Part shown: positions 23,988 to 35,885 of the stretch, piece after piece
Position numbering within the stretch: position 1 is the first letter of the stretch
Layout: every line of letters begins with the position of its first letter
From: Lithospermum erythrorhizon
Lineage: Eukaryota > Streptophyta > Magnoliopsida > Boraginales > Boraginaceae
Direction: 5' to 3'
Length of the DNA: 64,000 bases
Assembly (NCBI GenBank): GCA_019722365.1
Contig: JADFUC010000681.1
Coordinates: 1 to 64,000 of the forward strand
Made by a program: the position numbers and the translations under genes
Notes under the pieces: generated by a model
Told to the model about the DNA's origin: nothing
What the model saw: the letters and a program-made list of their open reading frames with translations, nothing else
Database searches by the model: none

Positions 23988-26155
23988 TGTAACGACCATG
24001 TGCAAGTCAAATGCAGCGCAGTTAGAATAGATAAAATCACTTGGACGAGTCATTGTCGATGGATATTTCGATTTTTAGAAAGAAACTTGTTTTTATATGA
24101 CTGTGATATCATATGCGTAAACAACCTTTTTTAAAAAAGGATCCGTCGTGGTGCAACACGTAATAACTGACAATGCGAGGAACTGTCAGTACGATCATTG
24201 ACAAGTATTTCAAAATAACAACTATGCAAACAGCGTACACGATCGACAAAATGAAGAGGCGTGAGGATCATGCTTGACTACTTAAGTCTATTATGGCTTT
24301 GAAAAGCTTTGACTGACGGAGAACGGCGCTGTCCTTTAGCGATAAAATTGCCGTTCTTGAATAGGGTGTAGTACTTGAAACTTAGTGAATATATATGTCG
24401 AAGAATGAAATCAGCTTAGGTCACCTTGATATTGTGCGAATGAATTAATATACTGTGGCCTTAAAGGTGGTATATGATTTTATTAACTTAGGTCTTAATA
24501 TAAAGTCGCTAATAAATTAAATTTATCATTTTCATACGGTCATAAATTCTTATGAGTTATCCAAAACAATGGCAATCCAACTGATAACATACATCGATAT
24601 CAGAGAAGCGTAGCAGCATCACAACGATAAACCTTCTTATCCCCGGTTAATAGCGACACGGCACCAGCGACTAGGCATCTTATGGCAACGGCCAACTTCG
24701 GCCTTTGTATCGCTCATACGACTCGACAACGGTATCAACTTTCATCGACTCGACAGCAATATCAACTCGATAACTCAGCAGTATCAACTCGACAGCTCGA
24801 TAAGTCGGTTTCTACGACTAATGCGCATATAATCAACACCGACTGCGAGGAGAAACTTGCCCGTCGACATAGTATCACCGAATGGTAACAAAGATGTAAT
24901 CACCGAATCGTTACTAAGGAAATGCAGAAGCGACTCACCCAGTAATCTTAAGGCGAAGCAAGATACGGACAAACAACTCGACAACGTATTTCATGCTCTG
25001 ACTCTTGCAATAAGAACTCAATGACTCCTCAAAAACACTGTACAACCTTCGTAAGACCCCATGATACAACTCAGCAGCCATGACCCAGCCAGCATAATCA
25101 ACATATAATTCAACTCAAATCACATATATACATACACATATTAAGTAATCAAATGGTTAATCAACACCATTTGGGAATAGATACTTTCACTTTCTTGCTA
25201 AATGAAACTCCAGCACTTAATCATAGCCAATGTCTTTCCAGCGATCAACGCTAAACACATTCAAAATTATAATTACTACTTATACTTTTAACTAGTAATA
25301 TAACATTCTATCTATATATATAATCTCGTATCGATACCCCCAAAATAAGCCAACAAAGTTTTCCTGTCATATTCGACTTGAGTTATGACACTTTCCTATT
25401 AACAATCAGTTCGATGTAGTTAGTTCCAAAACTACAACATTAAGATATTACACTAATGTCGTCATTTAATAAATCTTTGATCTCCAATCGATTCAACACT
25501 CAATTTCTGAACTCGAAATATCGAACATTCTCACAATCGCCTGAAAATCACAATTTACACGTCAAAATAATCTAAGTAAAGTCAGTATACTTCTATCGTT
25601 TTAAAAGCATTTTAGAAAAAGTCAGCAAAGTCAGCAAAATTCAACTATAATCCTCAACGGTTTCAACCCCATAAATGGAAATAATTATCAACTCTTATCG
25701 ATAATACAGGCAAATGGCGATTATAATATAATAAGCATCGAAGTTCAAAGTCATTTCCGAATTCCCAAAAAGTCAACATCCTCAAACTCAAGAAATACTC
25801 CAAAAGATTCGAACTTTCTTACCTTAAAACGTAGAGAATGACTCGGGAAACTCTCCAGGAAATTTTAGGACCAAAGCTCGCAAAATGAGGAAGAAAATGG
25901 AAGAAAATCTTTGAGGGAAAAAAAGATAGAGGAGTTCGGCCCTTGGAAGAAGATGAAGATTTGGATGATGATAAGGTTAAAGGATAGACTTAAAAAGTCT
26001 CGTGGGGTCCGCGCTAAAATATCTCAAGAATTCCTCACTTTCTCGTTCGGTTCTCGGTTTAGTTTAAATGCCGGTTTACTTAGCTCAACACAAATTAAAT
26101 TTCTAAGCCCCAAATAATATTACAATAATACTAAATACGAAGCAGGGTTATCACA
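23988..26155 (-). repeat. 3' LTR of the nested gypsy element
   Basis: On the plus strand it runs from TGTAACGACC to GGTTATCACA, so on its own strand it starts TGTGATAACCC and ends GGTCGTTACA. Matching blocks in the other LTR include GACAAGTATTTCAAAATA (24200 and 31046), TTAATATAAA.GTC (24490 and 31351), GCGACTAGGCATCTTA (24667 and 31530) and CAAAATTATAATTACTACTT (25263 and 32135). Short repeats of ATCAACTCGAC occur at 24735-24795. A minus-strand leader with AAGGTAAGAAAG lies at 25810-25830. Confidence 0.85.
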
Positions 26156-26229
26156 GTCTACCTAATAAAATTTCGCCTCAAATTACCCGACTCAACGACA
26201 CGAAGGAGCCACATAAACGACACAAAGTC

Positions 26230-26600
26230 ATAAAACACGAACAAAAAGCACCCCCTGCCTTGAGCATTGCAGATGTATTTCCTGTCTCATCGCCGTTCCC
26301 ATGGCCTCCTGCCTTGATTTCCTCGCAACACTTTCACCGAAGGCCACCTTTGTTGTAGCACCTTTCCCCTCCGTCAAGAATCTGTTTGGTTTCTCCTCAA
26401 AGTGAGATCTCTTGGCTCCACGGTACCGAGCTAAGAATATGCGAGTCATCTGGAACATACTTCCTCAGGCACGACACATGGAACACATTATGAATTACGT
26501 CCCGACTCCGGAGGCAGTAGGCCGGTAAGCCTCTGAGTCAGCTTGAGATCTCAAGCGGTCCAATATAAAGGGGCTCGACTTCCACTCTCTGAGCCAGCAT
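26230..26600 (-). pseudogene. Integrase tail and chromodomain-like region, decayed
   Basis: On the minus strand, words such as KYVPDDSHIL and, in shifted frames, RILTEGK-like and GNGDETGN strings follow the integrase remnant. They correspond to the conserved LRKYV..SH linker and downstream chromodomain-like tail that ends pol in Tekay/Del-type elements; the plus-strand element at 46.2-46.9 kb has the same layout. Several frameshifts and stops break it. Close to the LTR, the GAGGCGAAATTTTATTAGG stretch resembles AGGGCGAAATTTGTATTAGG before the LTR at 47034. Confidence 0.6.
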
Positions 26601-26741
26601 TACTCCACTTCGTGGCGATATCGCCAAGAACACGTGATCTCGACTTGAAGGGCAAATTACACCCGGCTGATGTCTGTACATGCATCTGCTTGTATCCTCG
26701 AGGTTTTCACAGCTATCCAACGATCCTCTCAGACTCTCCAA

Positions 26742-27420
26742 CTAACTCGGAACCATATCACTCTCTCCCATGGTGCCATGGATACTAAGCGTAAGCGTTG
26801 TTATACGCAAACTCCGTCTTAGGCAACTTGTCATCAACTCCCGAGGCTTCGAACCTGGCCGAAGCATATCCTCCCAAAGTGCGGATTGTTCTGCGATTGC
26901 CCGTAAATGCGGGGATGGAAAGATGTACTGACTCCTTTCTAGTCCCAGCGCCTCACGGAAACCCTGGGAACCTCGAGGTGAATCTGGCATCATGATGAAA
27001 TGATCGACACACCCGGAACGTGCGGTCTCTGTCGATCCACATACATCTTCGCTAACTCTCCCGGTCCATTGATGAGTCGATGGGTAAAATGACTTGATGC
27101 TTATCCGCGATCGCTGAGATCCCGTCATTCGGCTTGGCGACCTAGGAAGACCAAATACAAAGTCCATTGTAAGATTTTCCCGTCCACTGCGGAATAGGAA
27201 GACTACGCAACGATCACTGCGGGATGTCATGCTCCGCCTTTCTTGACAAACCAAACATTTAGCCACGAACTCGGCAATTTTTCTTCGTTCGGCCATAGGA
27301 AAGTGATCTGAGTCACATGCATCTTTTGTGCTAGCGGGATGCATGCTATAAGAAGCATTATGAGCCTCGTCAGAATCTCTTTCTTGACTCATCCGAATCC
27401 AGCCGCAACGTAACACCCAT
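26742..27420 (-). pseudogene. Gypsy integrase remnant (zinc finger and core)
   Basis: The longest open piece is 224 codons (27416-26742). Its N-terminal half reads as the integrase zinc-binding region: H residues in SMHPAST, then RRKIAEFVAKCLVCQ with the CxxC pair. MDFVFGLPRSPS follows, which is the start of the catalytic core in plant chromoviruses. After that the frame loses similarity (the typical VDRLTKSAHF words are scrambled), so the DDE core is not intact. It would have inserted cDNA into the host genome; it is clearly non-functional. Confidence 0.85.
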
Positions 27421-28300
27421 CCATCCTCAGCTCGCTCTGCGTCAGCGTAAAATCGCTGCGACTAATCCTTTACTTTTGGCTGATTTTAAACATATAAAAT
27501 GCTGCTGCTGCATTCCAAATACGATAAAAAGTATAGGTGAGAACCGCTGCACTTAAGCGGCCGACTTCCTTGCGATATCAAACTTCAACCCAATTTCTTA
27601 CATCTACGCTTTTTGGTTCCTTGTTTCCCACTTCCATTTCAGGCGTAACTACTTCATTATTTTCCCGGGTGATATTCAATCGTCGATCATAGTCATTGAT
27701 AAACTATATCCGCCTCTCTTACGCCTCGAGTCGGGTCTCTGCGTCGAGACCATGACTTTTTGTGATCGGTGAAAATCTAACATCCCCAACTCTAATACAA
27801 GTATTTTCTCACTTGACTTGATGCAAAAACAATCGCTTTTGATTCGGATCATGGGTGGGGTAGTTCCTAAGTGGTTCTCCAGCGTAGAAGCATAAGTACT
27901 CTCCGTTACTGCGTGACCTGCTGACCCGACCCACAGTGCGAGCGTATTTTGTAATCATGAAACCCTCGGACCCGGATGGCGAATCTAAAACCGGTGCGGT
28001 AGTCGACTGCCTTGACTCCTTGAAGCACCTCTGCAATCCTCATCCCAAATAAAAAGGAACTCCACTGCAGTCGGCACAGTCGTGTTCATGATCACCGAAA
28101 TCTCTAATAAACCTCCGGTATACCAGTAAACCCAAGAAACTCCTACTTTCAGTCGCGCTCGTAGAGTCGCTCCAATTACTCGCAGCCTCCATAGAGATCC
28201 ACACAAATACCTTCACGGATATAACATGGCCCAGGCACTTTCTCCCGGCCAGGAATTCATTTGCTAAACCTAAGCGTACAATTTAAGTGCTTTGCCTCAA
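27421..28300 (-). pseudogene. Decayed RNase H / RT-thumb interval
   Basis: This lies between the RT palm and the integrase zinc finger of the same element, where gypsy elements encode RNase H. Only short open stretches remain (27809-28036, 27985-28206) and I cannot point to catalytic residues. The assignment rests on position. Confidence 0.45.
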
Positions 28301-28319
28301 AGTCTCAACACAACCCGTA

Positions 28320-28770
28320 AGTGTCTCACCGTGCTCACTCCCGCGTCGGCTCGAGTAGATCGAGAATATCATCAGTAGCTCTGATCACAAATTTGTCAAA
28401 AAACTCCCAAATACCGGTTCATTTCATCCATGAATCTTTGCGGTGCATTAGTCAACCCAAGCGGCATTACCATAAACTCATAGTGTACACAGATCAGAAA
28501 GGTGATTTCGAATGTCCACCCTCCTTAATCCTGTTGATAATACCGGATCTCAAGTCAATCTTGAAAATATAAGCGCTGGCCCGATCAAATAAATCATCTA
28601 TCCTCGGCGGATATGGTTCTTGATGGTCACTTTATTCAATGCGTAATTCGATACACAACCTCAGTACCATCCTTAACTCCCTGAGCCGGGTGCACCGGAG
28701 AAACACTCGGTCGACCAGACCCACTTGTCAGTAGTTCACTGCCCAGGTCTTGACTCTCACAACTCTCTTT
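28320..28770 (-). pseudogene. Gypsy reverse transcriptase palm remnant
   Basis: Read on the minus strand in three frames, the region shows in order FKIDLRSG (RT motif with the first catalytic Asp), a RIKEG phrase, a [13 protein letters not shown] stretch and ATDDIL, which corresponds to the catalytic xxDD box. Frameshifts and stops separate these pieces. The order and spacing are those of Ty3/gypsy RT. The pair of aspartates in the DD box is retained although the flanking residues have changed. Confidence 0.8.
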
Positions 28771-29389
28771 AGGAGCCATTCTATCACGGAGGAATAAATC
28801 GGTGTGAGACTACCTGTCCATGAAACTCACTTCTCTCTATACGGTGGTAAGCGCAACTCCTCGGGAAAAACATCAACATGCTACTTGAACAACTTGTGCA
28901 TCCTCTAACTTTTGTTCTCATATATACTCCCAGTCGACCGCGTACCCAGATACCCAGCCTGACCTTTCTTCGTCAACTTCACATTTGAGATAGAAATAAA
29001 ACTTGATGGCAAAATCTTCCTATCTCCCTCAAACACAACATCAGGTCTACCCGGACAAGCAAACATAATCTCCTTGCGATGGCAGTCAATTCTAGCATGA
29101 TGTCTTTGATAATCCGTTCCCGAATGATATCAAACTCTGCCAATTCAAGCGAGTAGATCCCACGCTGCTTGATTGATCACAGCAGCTTAGGAACCCAATC
29201 TCACATATCTAACCTCAGCCGACCTCCCAATTTGGTGTCATAATATAAGGGGAGAACAAGGTAAAGACTCATGAGCATAAGGTAAAACATCCCTGAAAAC
29301 TTGGGAAATGAAAGAATGAGTAGCTCGAGAATCCAAAAAATTATACAGCCTGCATGTCAATTAACAAAATTACTGTCATGACTCTCGGA

Positions 29390-30797
29390 GTGTCAATCTT
29401 CTTGAGTGGCGGCATTGATCGACCCTCTGCGGCACATTTCTGGCACCAGCTGTGACTCACTTGGATCTTTCCAAACTCCATGACCACGACTGCGGCACTC
29501 CCAGGCTCGTCTCATACTAATATACACACAGTACCCTCCTGCCATGAGGCTGTCTTTGGTGATAATACTAGCTCCCTTGCTCCAGATCTGCAGACCCAAT
29601 CTCGTATGTCGAGGCTGGCGACGCCGGAAGCAAATCATCTCTCTCCCGGCAATCCTGCGTCCTATGGCCCGTACGCCCATGGCGAAAACATCAAATGCAG
29701 CTCGGAACCTGGTAGCCCACCCCTCTGAGATCCACGGATCTAGACATACCCGGTAAGAAATTGCGGGAATGACTCGGGGTGAGCGAGGTCTGTGAGCGAC
29801 TGCAATTTGGGCCAGTCGAAATTTGAGTCCTCCTGCGGAACCTCGAACTAGATGATCCACGATGCTTGACCTGCTCGTATGCGTACCTCTTCGACCCTCT
29901 GGCCTCAGGCTCCGCCAACTCCATCTCTACTCTCGATGCGGCGTTCCTGTTTCATGCGACTAGTGAGAATCATAGAAAGATATATGGTGGCGAATCTCAT
30001 GCTCGACCCGTCTGAATCGAGAATCCTCTGCTCCTCGGTCGGGTGTGCGGTAGGCAGGCTGACATAACTTCTTCTAAACCCGCCTCTGTGCTCCTCAGCA
30101 GATCGATGCATACAGTCGACAAGATCAGTCCTGCTCCCAAGCGGCCATGTGGTACTCATCTGATAATTCTCTGCGAAGAAGCGCCCTGGCGCTCCCAGAG
30201 TCACCAGTCCTCCTACAGCAGTCAAGGATCGCCGTAGATTATCCACGCCCGATCACGGGCGCCCACCAAATGCCGGTCTTGTAAGTGGCGACCTTACTCG
30301 GCTCACCGCCTGATACCCGTATGGGCTCAAAATGGTCTCCCGAATCTACAACTAAACTCGATGAAATCAATCGGTGAACCCGGCTCCATGAAACTTCGGG
30401 ATCTATATTGGGGAACGGTCAAGCATGACTTACTCAGGCATCGGCCTCCCGGACCGCCACTGTAGCGTGTCCCAGATCCTCCTCAGCGCACTTTTTCAAT
30501 CCCCAATAACGGGGTCAAGCTGGAGCATCAGGTGTCTGGCAGCTTTCTATTTCTTTCCACCTTGGGCTGTTCCTTGACTCCACCCGACACGTGGCCGCTC
30601 CCCAGCTCCGCCTCTAGTACCCCTCTAAATTTGCCTTTGGCCTTGGGTCGATCTCGTCTCCACTGCTTGGTGGCGTCACCGGCGGTCTGAAAGCGAAGAA
30701 GGAGCTTGGGCTCGAGGAAAAGACTCAACCGGTTTCGAGGCGACTCGGATAGACACGGCTTAACCACCACAGGACACTTTGAAAGGATATGAAACCT
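29390..30797 (-). pseudogene. Gypsy gag and protease-region remnant
   Basis: Near 29590-29630 the minus strand reads ICFRRRQPRHTRLG, a decayed CCHC zinc knuckle (consensus CxxCxxxGHxxxxC with the second Cys and the Gly replaced). Upstream, 29905-30246 and 30528-30955 keep open stretches typical of gag but with little identifiable sequence. Downstream, 28770-29390 should hold protease and the RT N-terminus and shows nothing I can name. Confidence 0.6.
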
Positions 30798-30815
30798 ACG
30801 GCTACGATGCAGAAT
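30798..30815 (-). other. Degenerate tRNA-iMet primer-binding site of the nested element
   Basis: On the minus strand ATTCTGCATCGTAGCCG follows the CGTTACA end of the 5' LTR. It aligns with ATTCTGGTATCAGAGCCT, the site seen intact at 42796, with a few differences. It fixes the element's orientation as minus. Confidence 0.65.
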
Positions 30816-33006
30816 TGTAACGATCGCCCCGGTCGTCGCCCTGAGGTTAGAATCGTCCCAGATCCACGGACACCCGAGTCACCCGATGATGGATGACTCG
30901 ATTTTAGAAGAAACATGTTTGTAACAACTCCAAAAATATCATATTTAAACAACACCTTTTTTAAGAGAAAAAGAGATAAAATCGTGGTATTCTATGCACC
31001 TTAATAACACTAATCTGAGAACATAATCTAGGTACTGATCACATTGACAAGTATTTCAAAATATACTATCTAGGACAACATCTGCTGATCAACAAAATGA
31101 AGGAGGCTGTGAGGATCATTGCCGCCCATATTCCTTTAAGTCTCATGCCAAACACCGAGCGACGACGGAGCAATGCTTTGTCGGCACAGCAATAAAGTAC
31201 GCCCATTGGAGAATAGGGTGTAAAGCATGGCTTGAAGTGAATATATATATCAAAGAATGGAAATCAACTTCCAATTACAGCGATATTGTTGAATGAATTA
31301 ATATTACCTGACCTTAGCCAAGGTGGTATATGATTTTATTCAACAGGTCTTAATATAAAAGTCATTAATAAATTCATTATCATTTTTCATACGGTCATAA
31401 TTGTTCTTGGCGGGATTATCCAAAGCTTGATGGCTTGTCCCGACAATAACATCATCAATATCGAGGAAAGCGCCTTGACATCCGCCTTGATCGACACTAT
31501 TTCATCGAGACAATAACGACATGACCACCAGCGACTAGGCATCTTAGCGGCAACCAACTCGGCCTTTGTATCCCAACTAAATACGACTTCAGCAAATTAT
31601 TAAACTCATGCGACTCGACAGCATTATCAACTAAGCGAAACTCAACGCGGTATCAGCTGACAGCTTCGATATAAGTGGGATTTACGCAACTAATGCGCGT
31701 ATAATCAACCTCGACTGCGGGGGAGAAACTTATGCCCGTCGGCGTAAAAGTATCACCGAATCGTAACTTAGTGCAGCTTGTCGCGATCGTTGCTAGAAAT
31801 GCGAGGCAACTCTGGTCATTACTAGGAGCGAAGCGAATGCGGACGAACAACTTCAGCCCAGCAGCGTCGGCTTCGTATACAACTTCTTTCCTAATACGAC
31901 TCGGCAACTCCTCAAAACACATACAACTCGCAAGACCCATGAAATACAACTTCAGCGGCCCAACGACCCTGACATGTCAACATATAATTCCTTTCCGAAT
32001 CACATATATACACATACGCATATTCGTAATCAAATAGTTAATCAGCGCCCGTGAGATAGATACTGTTTCGGCTAACTAAATGAAACTCCGGCATAATCCT
32101 GATAATGGTCTTTCATGATCATGCCTAAACACATTCAAAATTATAATTACTACTTATACTTATGACTAGTAATATAACGTTATCTATATATATAATCTGT
32201 ATTGATACCCCCAAAATATGACAAAGGATTTTCACTGTCGCTTATTCAGCTTGAGTTGTGACCTTTCCTATTAACAATCAGTTCGATAGAAGCTAGTTCC
32301 CAGAGCTCTAACATTCCGATACGCTAATCATCATGTCTAATCATCTTTGATCTCAATCAATTCACTAATCAACTTACAGACTTCGAAATATCCGAACATT
32401 CTCTCTGTCGCCCCTGAAAATCACAATTTACACCTCGAAATAATCCTAAGTAAAGTCGAGAGTATGCTTCTATCATTTTAAAGCCATTTAGAAAAAGTCA
32501 ACAAAAAGTCAGCAAAATTCAACTATAATCCTCAAATTTATTGTAAATCGATAATTATCAACTCTTATCGATAATCTAAAACTAATGGCGATTCTATAAC
32601 ATAATAACATCAAAGCTCGAAGTCAACTCGAATTCCCAAAAGTCAATATCACCGAACTCGAAATATACAAAAGATTGAACTTTAACACCTCGACACGTGA
32701 AAGAATGGCTCGAGAGCCTCGAGGAAATTTTAGGACCCGAAACTGCCTGAATGAGAAGAAAATGAAAATCTTTGAGGAAAAAGATGGAGAGGAGTTCGGC
32801 CACTTGGAAAGAAAATAATTTGGATGATAAGGTTAAGGATAACTATAAAAAGTCTCGTGGGGTCCCGCTAAAATATCTCGAAGACTTTACCGGCTTTCGT
32901 TAGGTTACCGGTTTAGTTTAGTCTCGGTTTAACAGCGCGCTCAACACAATTAATTTAAACCCCAAATAATATTCTGATAATACTCATACGAAGCGAGGTT
33001 ATCACG
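30816..33006 (-). repeat. 5' LTR of the nested gypsy element
   Basis: It spans TGTAACGATC on the left to GGTTATCACG on the right of the plus strand, colinear with the 3' LTR at 23988-26155 throughout. Differences include many short insertions and deletions as well as substitutions. Its right end abuts TATGT (33007-33011), the second copy of the target duplication. Confidence 0.85.
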
Positions 33007-33771
33007 TATGTCGTTAAGCCTGAAAATATCCGTTCAAATCATTAGTTGAGAAATATACTCGGGTTAGAAGAAAAGTAATATTATAGTAATCACGTTGTTC
33101 GCGTTGAACATGATTTGAGTAGGCCGATGCGTAGAATAGCTAGTTGACTTGGTGCTTTGCTTGAGTGATACAAATCTCACGTTGGTAACCTTTCATATAT
33201 ATATATTATGTTTATATATTTGGTATGTGTTGACATGTGGTTATATTAGAATGTATATTGAGCTACTGAGATTGATGTTATGATATTGTTGTAGTTGTTT
33301 GTGATTATATTATGAGTGTTGTGTGTGATTTGTATTGCGTGTGGTTCTGTATTGTTTGTCGTGGGTATGTATTTTTCTTTTCTTGAGTTGATTGGGTGGA
33401 ATGGATTACGATATGCGTATTGATGGGTTGTCACGTGTTGGGAGGAATGATAATCATATGCTGGTGGGTTGCCCCGATCGGGAGGTTGTGGTATGCATAT
33501 TGATGGGTTGCCCCGGTGATCGGGAGAATGGTATGCATATTGATAGGTTGCCTCGATCGGAAGGTTGTGAGATGTGTATATTGTTAATATCACGTGAAGT
33601 CTTTTGTGAATGGTATGCATATTAATAGGTTGCCTCGATCAGAAGTGTTTTATTAGTATTAATATCAAATGAAGTCTTTTTATATTGTTATCCGTTGATT
33701 GGTGACTATGGTGTTGAAGTTGATGGCAATCCTGCTGGCCAGGCGGCCGACTGAGGCGGAGTACCGTTACA
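33007..33771 (+). repeat. Right part of the split 5' LTR
   Basis: It resumes the LTR interrupted at 23987. GGTTAGAAGAAAAGTAATATT matches GGTTAGAAGAAAAAATAATATT near 37651 in the 3' copy, followed by AGTTGACTTGGTG, the TATA-rich block, the GTATATTGAGCTA block, the TGATGGGTTGCC units and a CCGTTACA end at 33771. A primer-binding site follows directly. Confidence 0.8.
33415..33640. repeat. Tandem TGATGGGTTGCC units with a CCCGATCGGG palindrome
   Basis: Four or more units of roughly 41 bp repeat TATGCATATTGATGGGTTGCC followed by a CGATCGG centre and GGAGG/GGAGAATGG. The second unit contains the 10-bp perfect palindrome CCCGATCGGG (33473-33482). A shorter, more decayed array occupies the same place in the 3' LTR (38005-38130). 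Confidence 0.75.
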
Positions 33772-33788
33772 ATTTTGGTATCTGTGCC
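33772..33788 (+). other. tRNA-iMet primer-binding site of the split element
   Basis: ATTTTGGTATCTGTGCC follows the LTR end CGTTACA. It keeps TGGTATC and GCC of the canonical site. The following 180 bp resemble 42812-42975, so the two elements share an interior start. Confidence 0.7.
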
Positions 33789-35340
33789 TTAGTTTAAGAT
33801 CTATGTGTTGTCCTTTGTTGTTATGTGCTTGTGTTTTGGAGTTCTGTGTGTTTGAGGTCGGTTTGATTGAGTCTACTCCTTATAGTTTATTTGTCCTTTT
33901 CCATTTCGTCGTTGACAGTTGAGGATGCCACCTGGAGATTTGCATGTAGTTGCGTGTGAGGGTTCTTAGAGTGGTGAGATGAATAGTGACCGTTGCTCTA
34001 CGAGCTAATATGAGGTTGGAAGTAATTTGTAAGTGGTTGAATATAAGAATTAAAGTTGAATAAGAAGAGCCTTATGTGCTTTCGTTGAGGATGTTTATAA
34101 AGAATTCGGTAGTTAAGTAGCTTTTATCTTTTACGCTGGATAACTAGAAGATGTGAATCTAGAACTGAAACCTATGGGAATGAGACGTTAAGATGTGGAT
34201 GGATATGTTGGAAATTTATTGTAGAGAAAGATATGTCAAAAGATGTTGGGAATGAGTCTCTAATGTTGGATTTGGAGTTGTTAGAACAGTATTTATGTAA
34301 TCTAAGAGTGTTAAAGGGTAAGTTGAGGTGAAAAATTTTGTGATGCATATTCAAGAGCGATCATTGTGATTGTGGTGTAAAGGTTGTTGATTCTTAGACG
34401 TAAAGTTAAACTGTGTATTTGGAATAATTTGTGGATGAGTGTCGGTGATAATTATGATAGTTGTACCCCGAACATTAGAGAGAATAGATTAAGTGAATTT
34501 GGTTTGGCCGTACAAGGATAGATCAACTTTGTGAATATGAGAATATAATTGGTAGCGAGGAGAAGAAGCGGAGATGGTTGAATAACAAATTTGCTTAACC
34601 CGTATGATTGAGCTTTGTAAGTGCAGGGGAGATTAAACAAAGATGCCTATTGGGACCATAACTCTTGGGAGAGCCCAAAAATTCATACTTCCGATCTTTG
34701 TTGACAGATTAGGAGAAATGAGACATGCATAGATGCAAGGTCGGATGGGTGCGTTACGTTATGTGTTCATCAAGTAGTAGACCTCAACGGAAGGCAGTGA
34801 CCATTGTGTGATGATATGAGGCATATGGTCGCTTAAGACCTGAGTTATCAGAGGTAATAATTTAACTAAGAAGGAAGTTGTTTATAATAATAATAGCTTT
34901 CAAGCCAGTTTTGGTATGCTACCATATGAAGTTATTAGAGGAAATGTCAAACTATAATATGTTAGGAATGAGGTGAGAGAAAAGAAAATATGACTTTGAT
35001 GAGTTGATGGAGAAATCTGTGGATGGAATAAAAAAAATGATATGACGACATTTGAAAGTGGCTTTTGTGTATGTTAAATGATTAATGAAGAAGTGATATT
35101 GGTGAATTATAATATGGCGTTTAAATGCGGTTGTGGATCGTGGAACTAGTAAAAGGAAGAATGGTTTTACGAGCAGTAAATCGAGAAGAGGGAATGTTTA
35201 CAAAGGAAATATTAGTAGCGATAAAATTTTTGGCAGCCCAGAAAATGTGTGTAGTGACTAATTAGGCTAATGATAAGTTGTGATAATAGAGGTTAATAAA
35301 TATGCGTTGGATGATTTGTTGACATTATGCTTGTGGTTAT

Positions 35341-35385
<45 letters not shown>
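35341..35385. repeat. (TA)n microsatellite
   Basis: About 21 uninterrupted TA units in the interior of the non-coding LTR element. The minus-strand frame with an IYIYIY tail is an artefact of this run. Confidence 0.95.
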
Positions 35386-35389
<4 letters not shown>

Positions 35390-35754
35390 TTGTTGGAATT
35401 GGGAGGTGAGAATCTTGATGTTGATTTATCATAGTGAGACTATAAATATGTGATATTAAGGATATGATGTTAGGATGAATTATTGTTGATATGAGATGTT
35501 GCGATGTTGATATGATGATGATGGATGATTTGAGAAAATGAGATTTGATGATGGATTGTATGTGGTAATAATAATTACGAAAATAGTTGTTATGCAAATA
35601 CGTATTGTTATTATGTAATTATGTGTGGCTATTCTAATTAGGCTGATAATGATAGAGATATATAGTATGAGGTATATGATGATAACGTGAACCTAGTTGA
35701 TATTTGCTATTGTGTTATTTGTCTTAGATGTCATGAGTTGTTATCGGTTGTTAT

Positions 35755-35885
35755 AAGCGTAGCGTGGACTAAGCATTGCGTGGGTAAACATAGCGATAGA
35801 TAGTACGCGTGGAGTAAGCGTAAGCGATGGAATAAACATAAGCGTGGAGTAAGCAAATGTGGGTAAACATAACAAGTAAACAATA
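35755..35885. repeat. Irregular tandem GCGTGGAGTAAGC / GGGTAAACATA repeats
   Basis: AGCGTGGACTAAGC, GCGTGGGTAAACATAGCG, GCGTGGAGTAAGCG, ATGGAATAAACATAAGCG, GTGGAGTAAGC and GTGGGTAAACATA follow each other as alternating short units. They belong to the interior of the split element. Confidence 0.7.

Larger units (their letters stand above)
23988..33006 (-). mobile_element. Ty3/gypsy retrotransposon, 9.0 kb, nested in another LTR
   Basis: Two direct LTRs of about 2.2 kb (23988-26155 and 30816-33006) bound 4.7 kb of minus-strand gag-pol remains. On the minus strand the order is 5' LTR, tRNA-Met primer site, gag with zinc-knuckle remnant, RT, integrase, chromodomain-like tail and 3' LTR. This order with integrase after RT is diagnostic of Ty3/gypsy; the tail after integrase points to the chromovirus (Tekay/Del-like) group. 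A perfect 5-bp duplication TATGT flanks it (23983-23987, 33007-33011). The two LTRs differ by many substitutions and small indels and all frames are broken, so it is old and inactive (or locally poorly assembled). Confidence 0.88.

Noticed and set aside
35340..35597. 85-codon frame ending in IYIYIY
   Set aside because: Produced by the (TA)n microsatellite.
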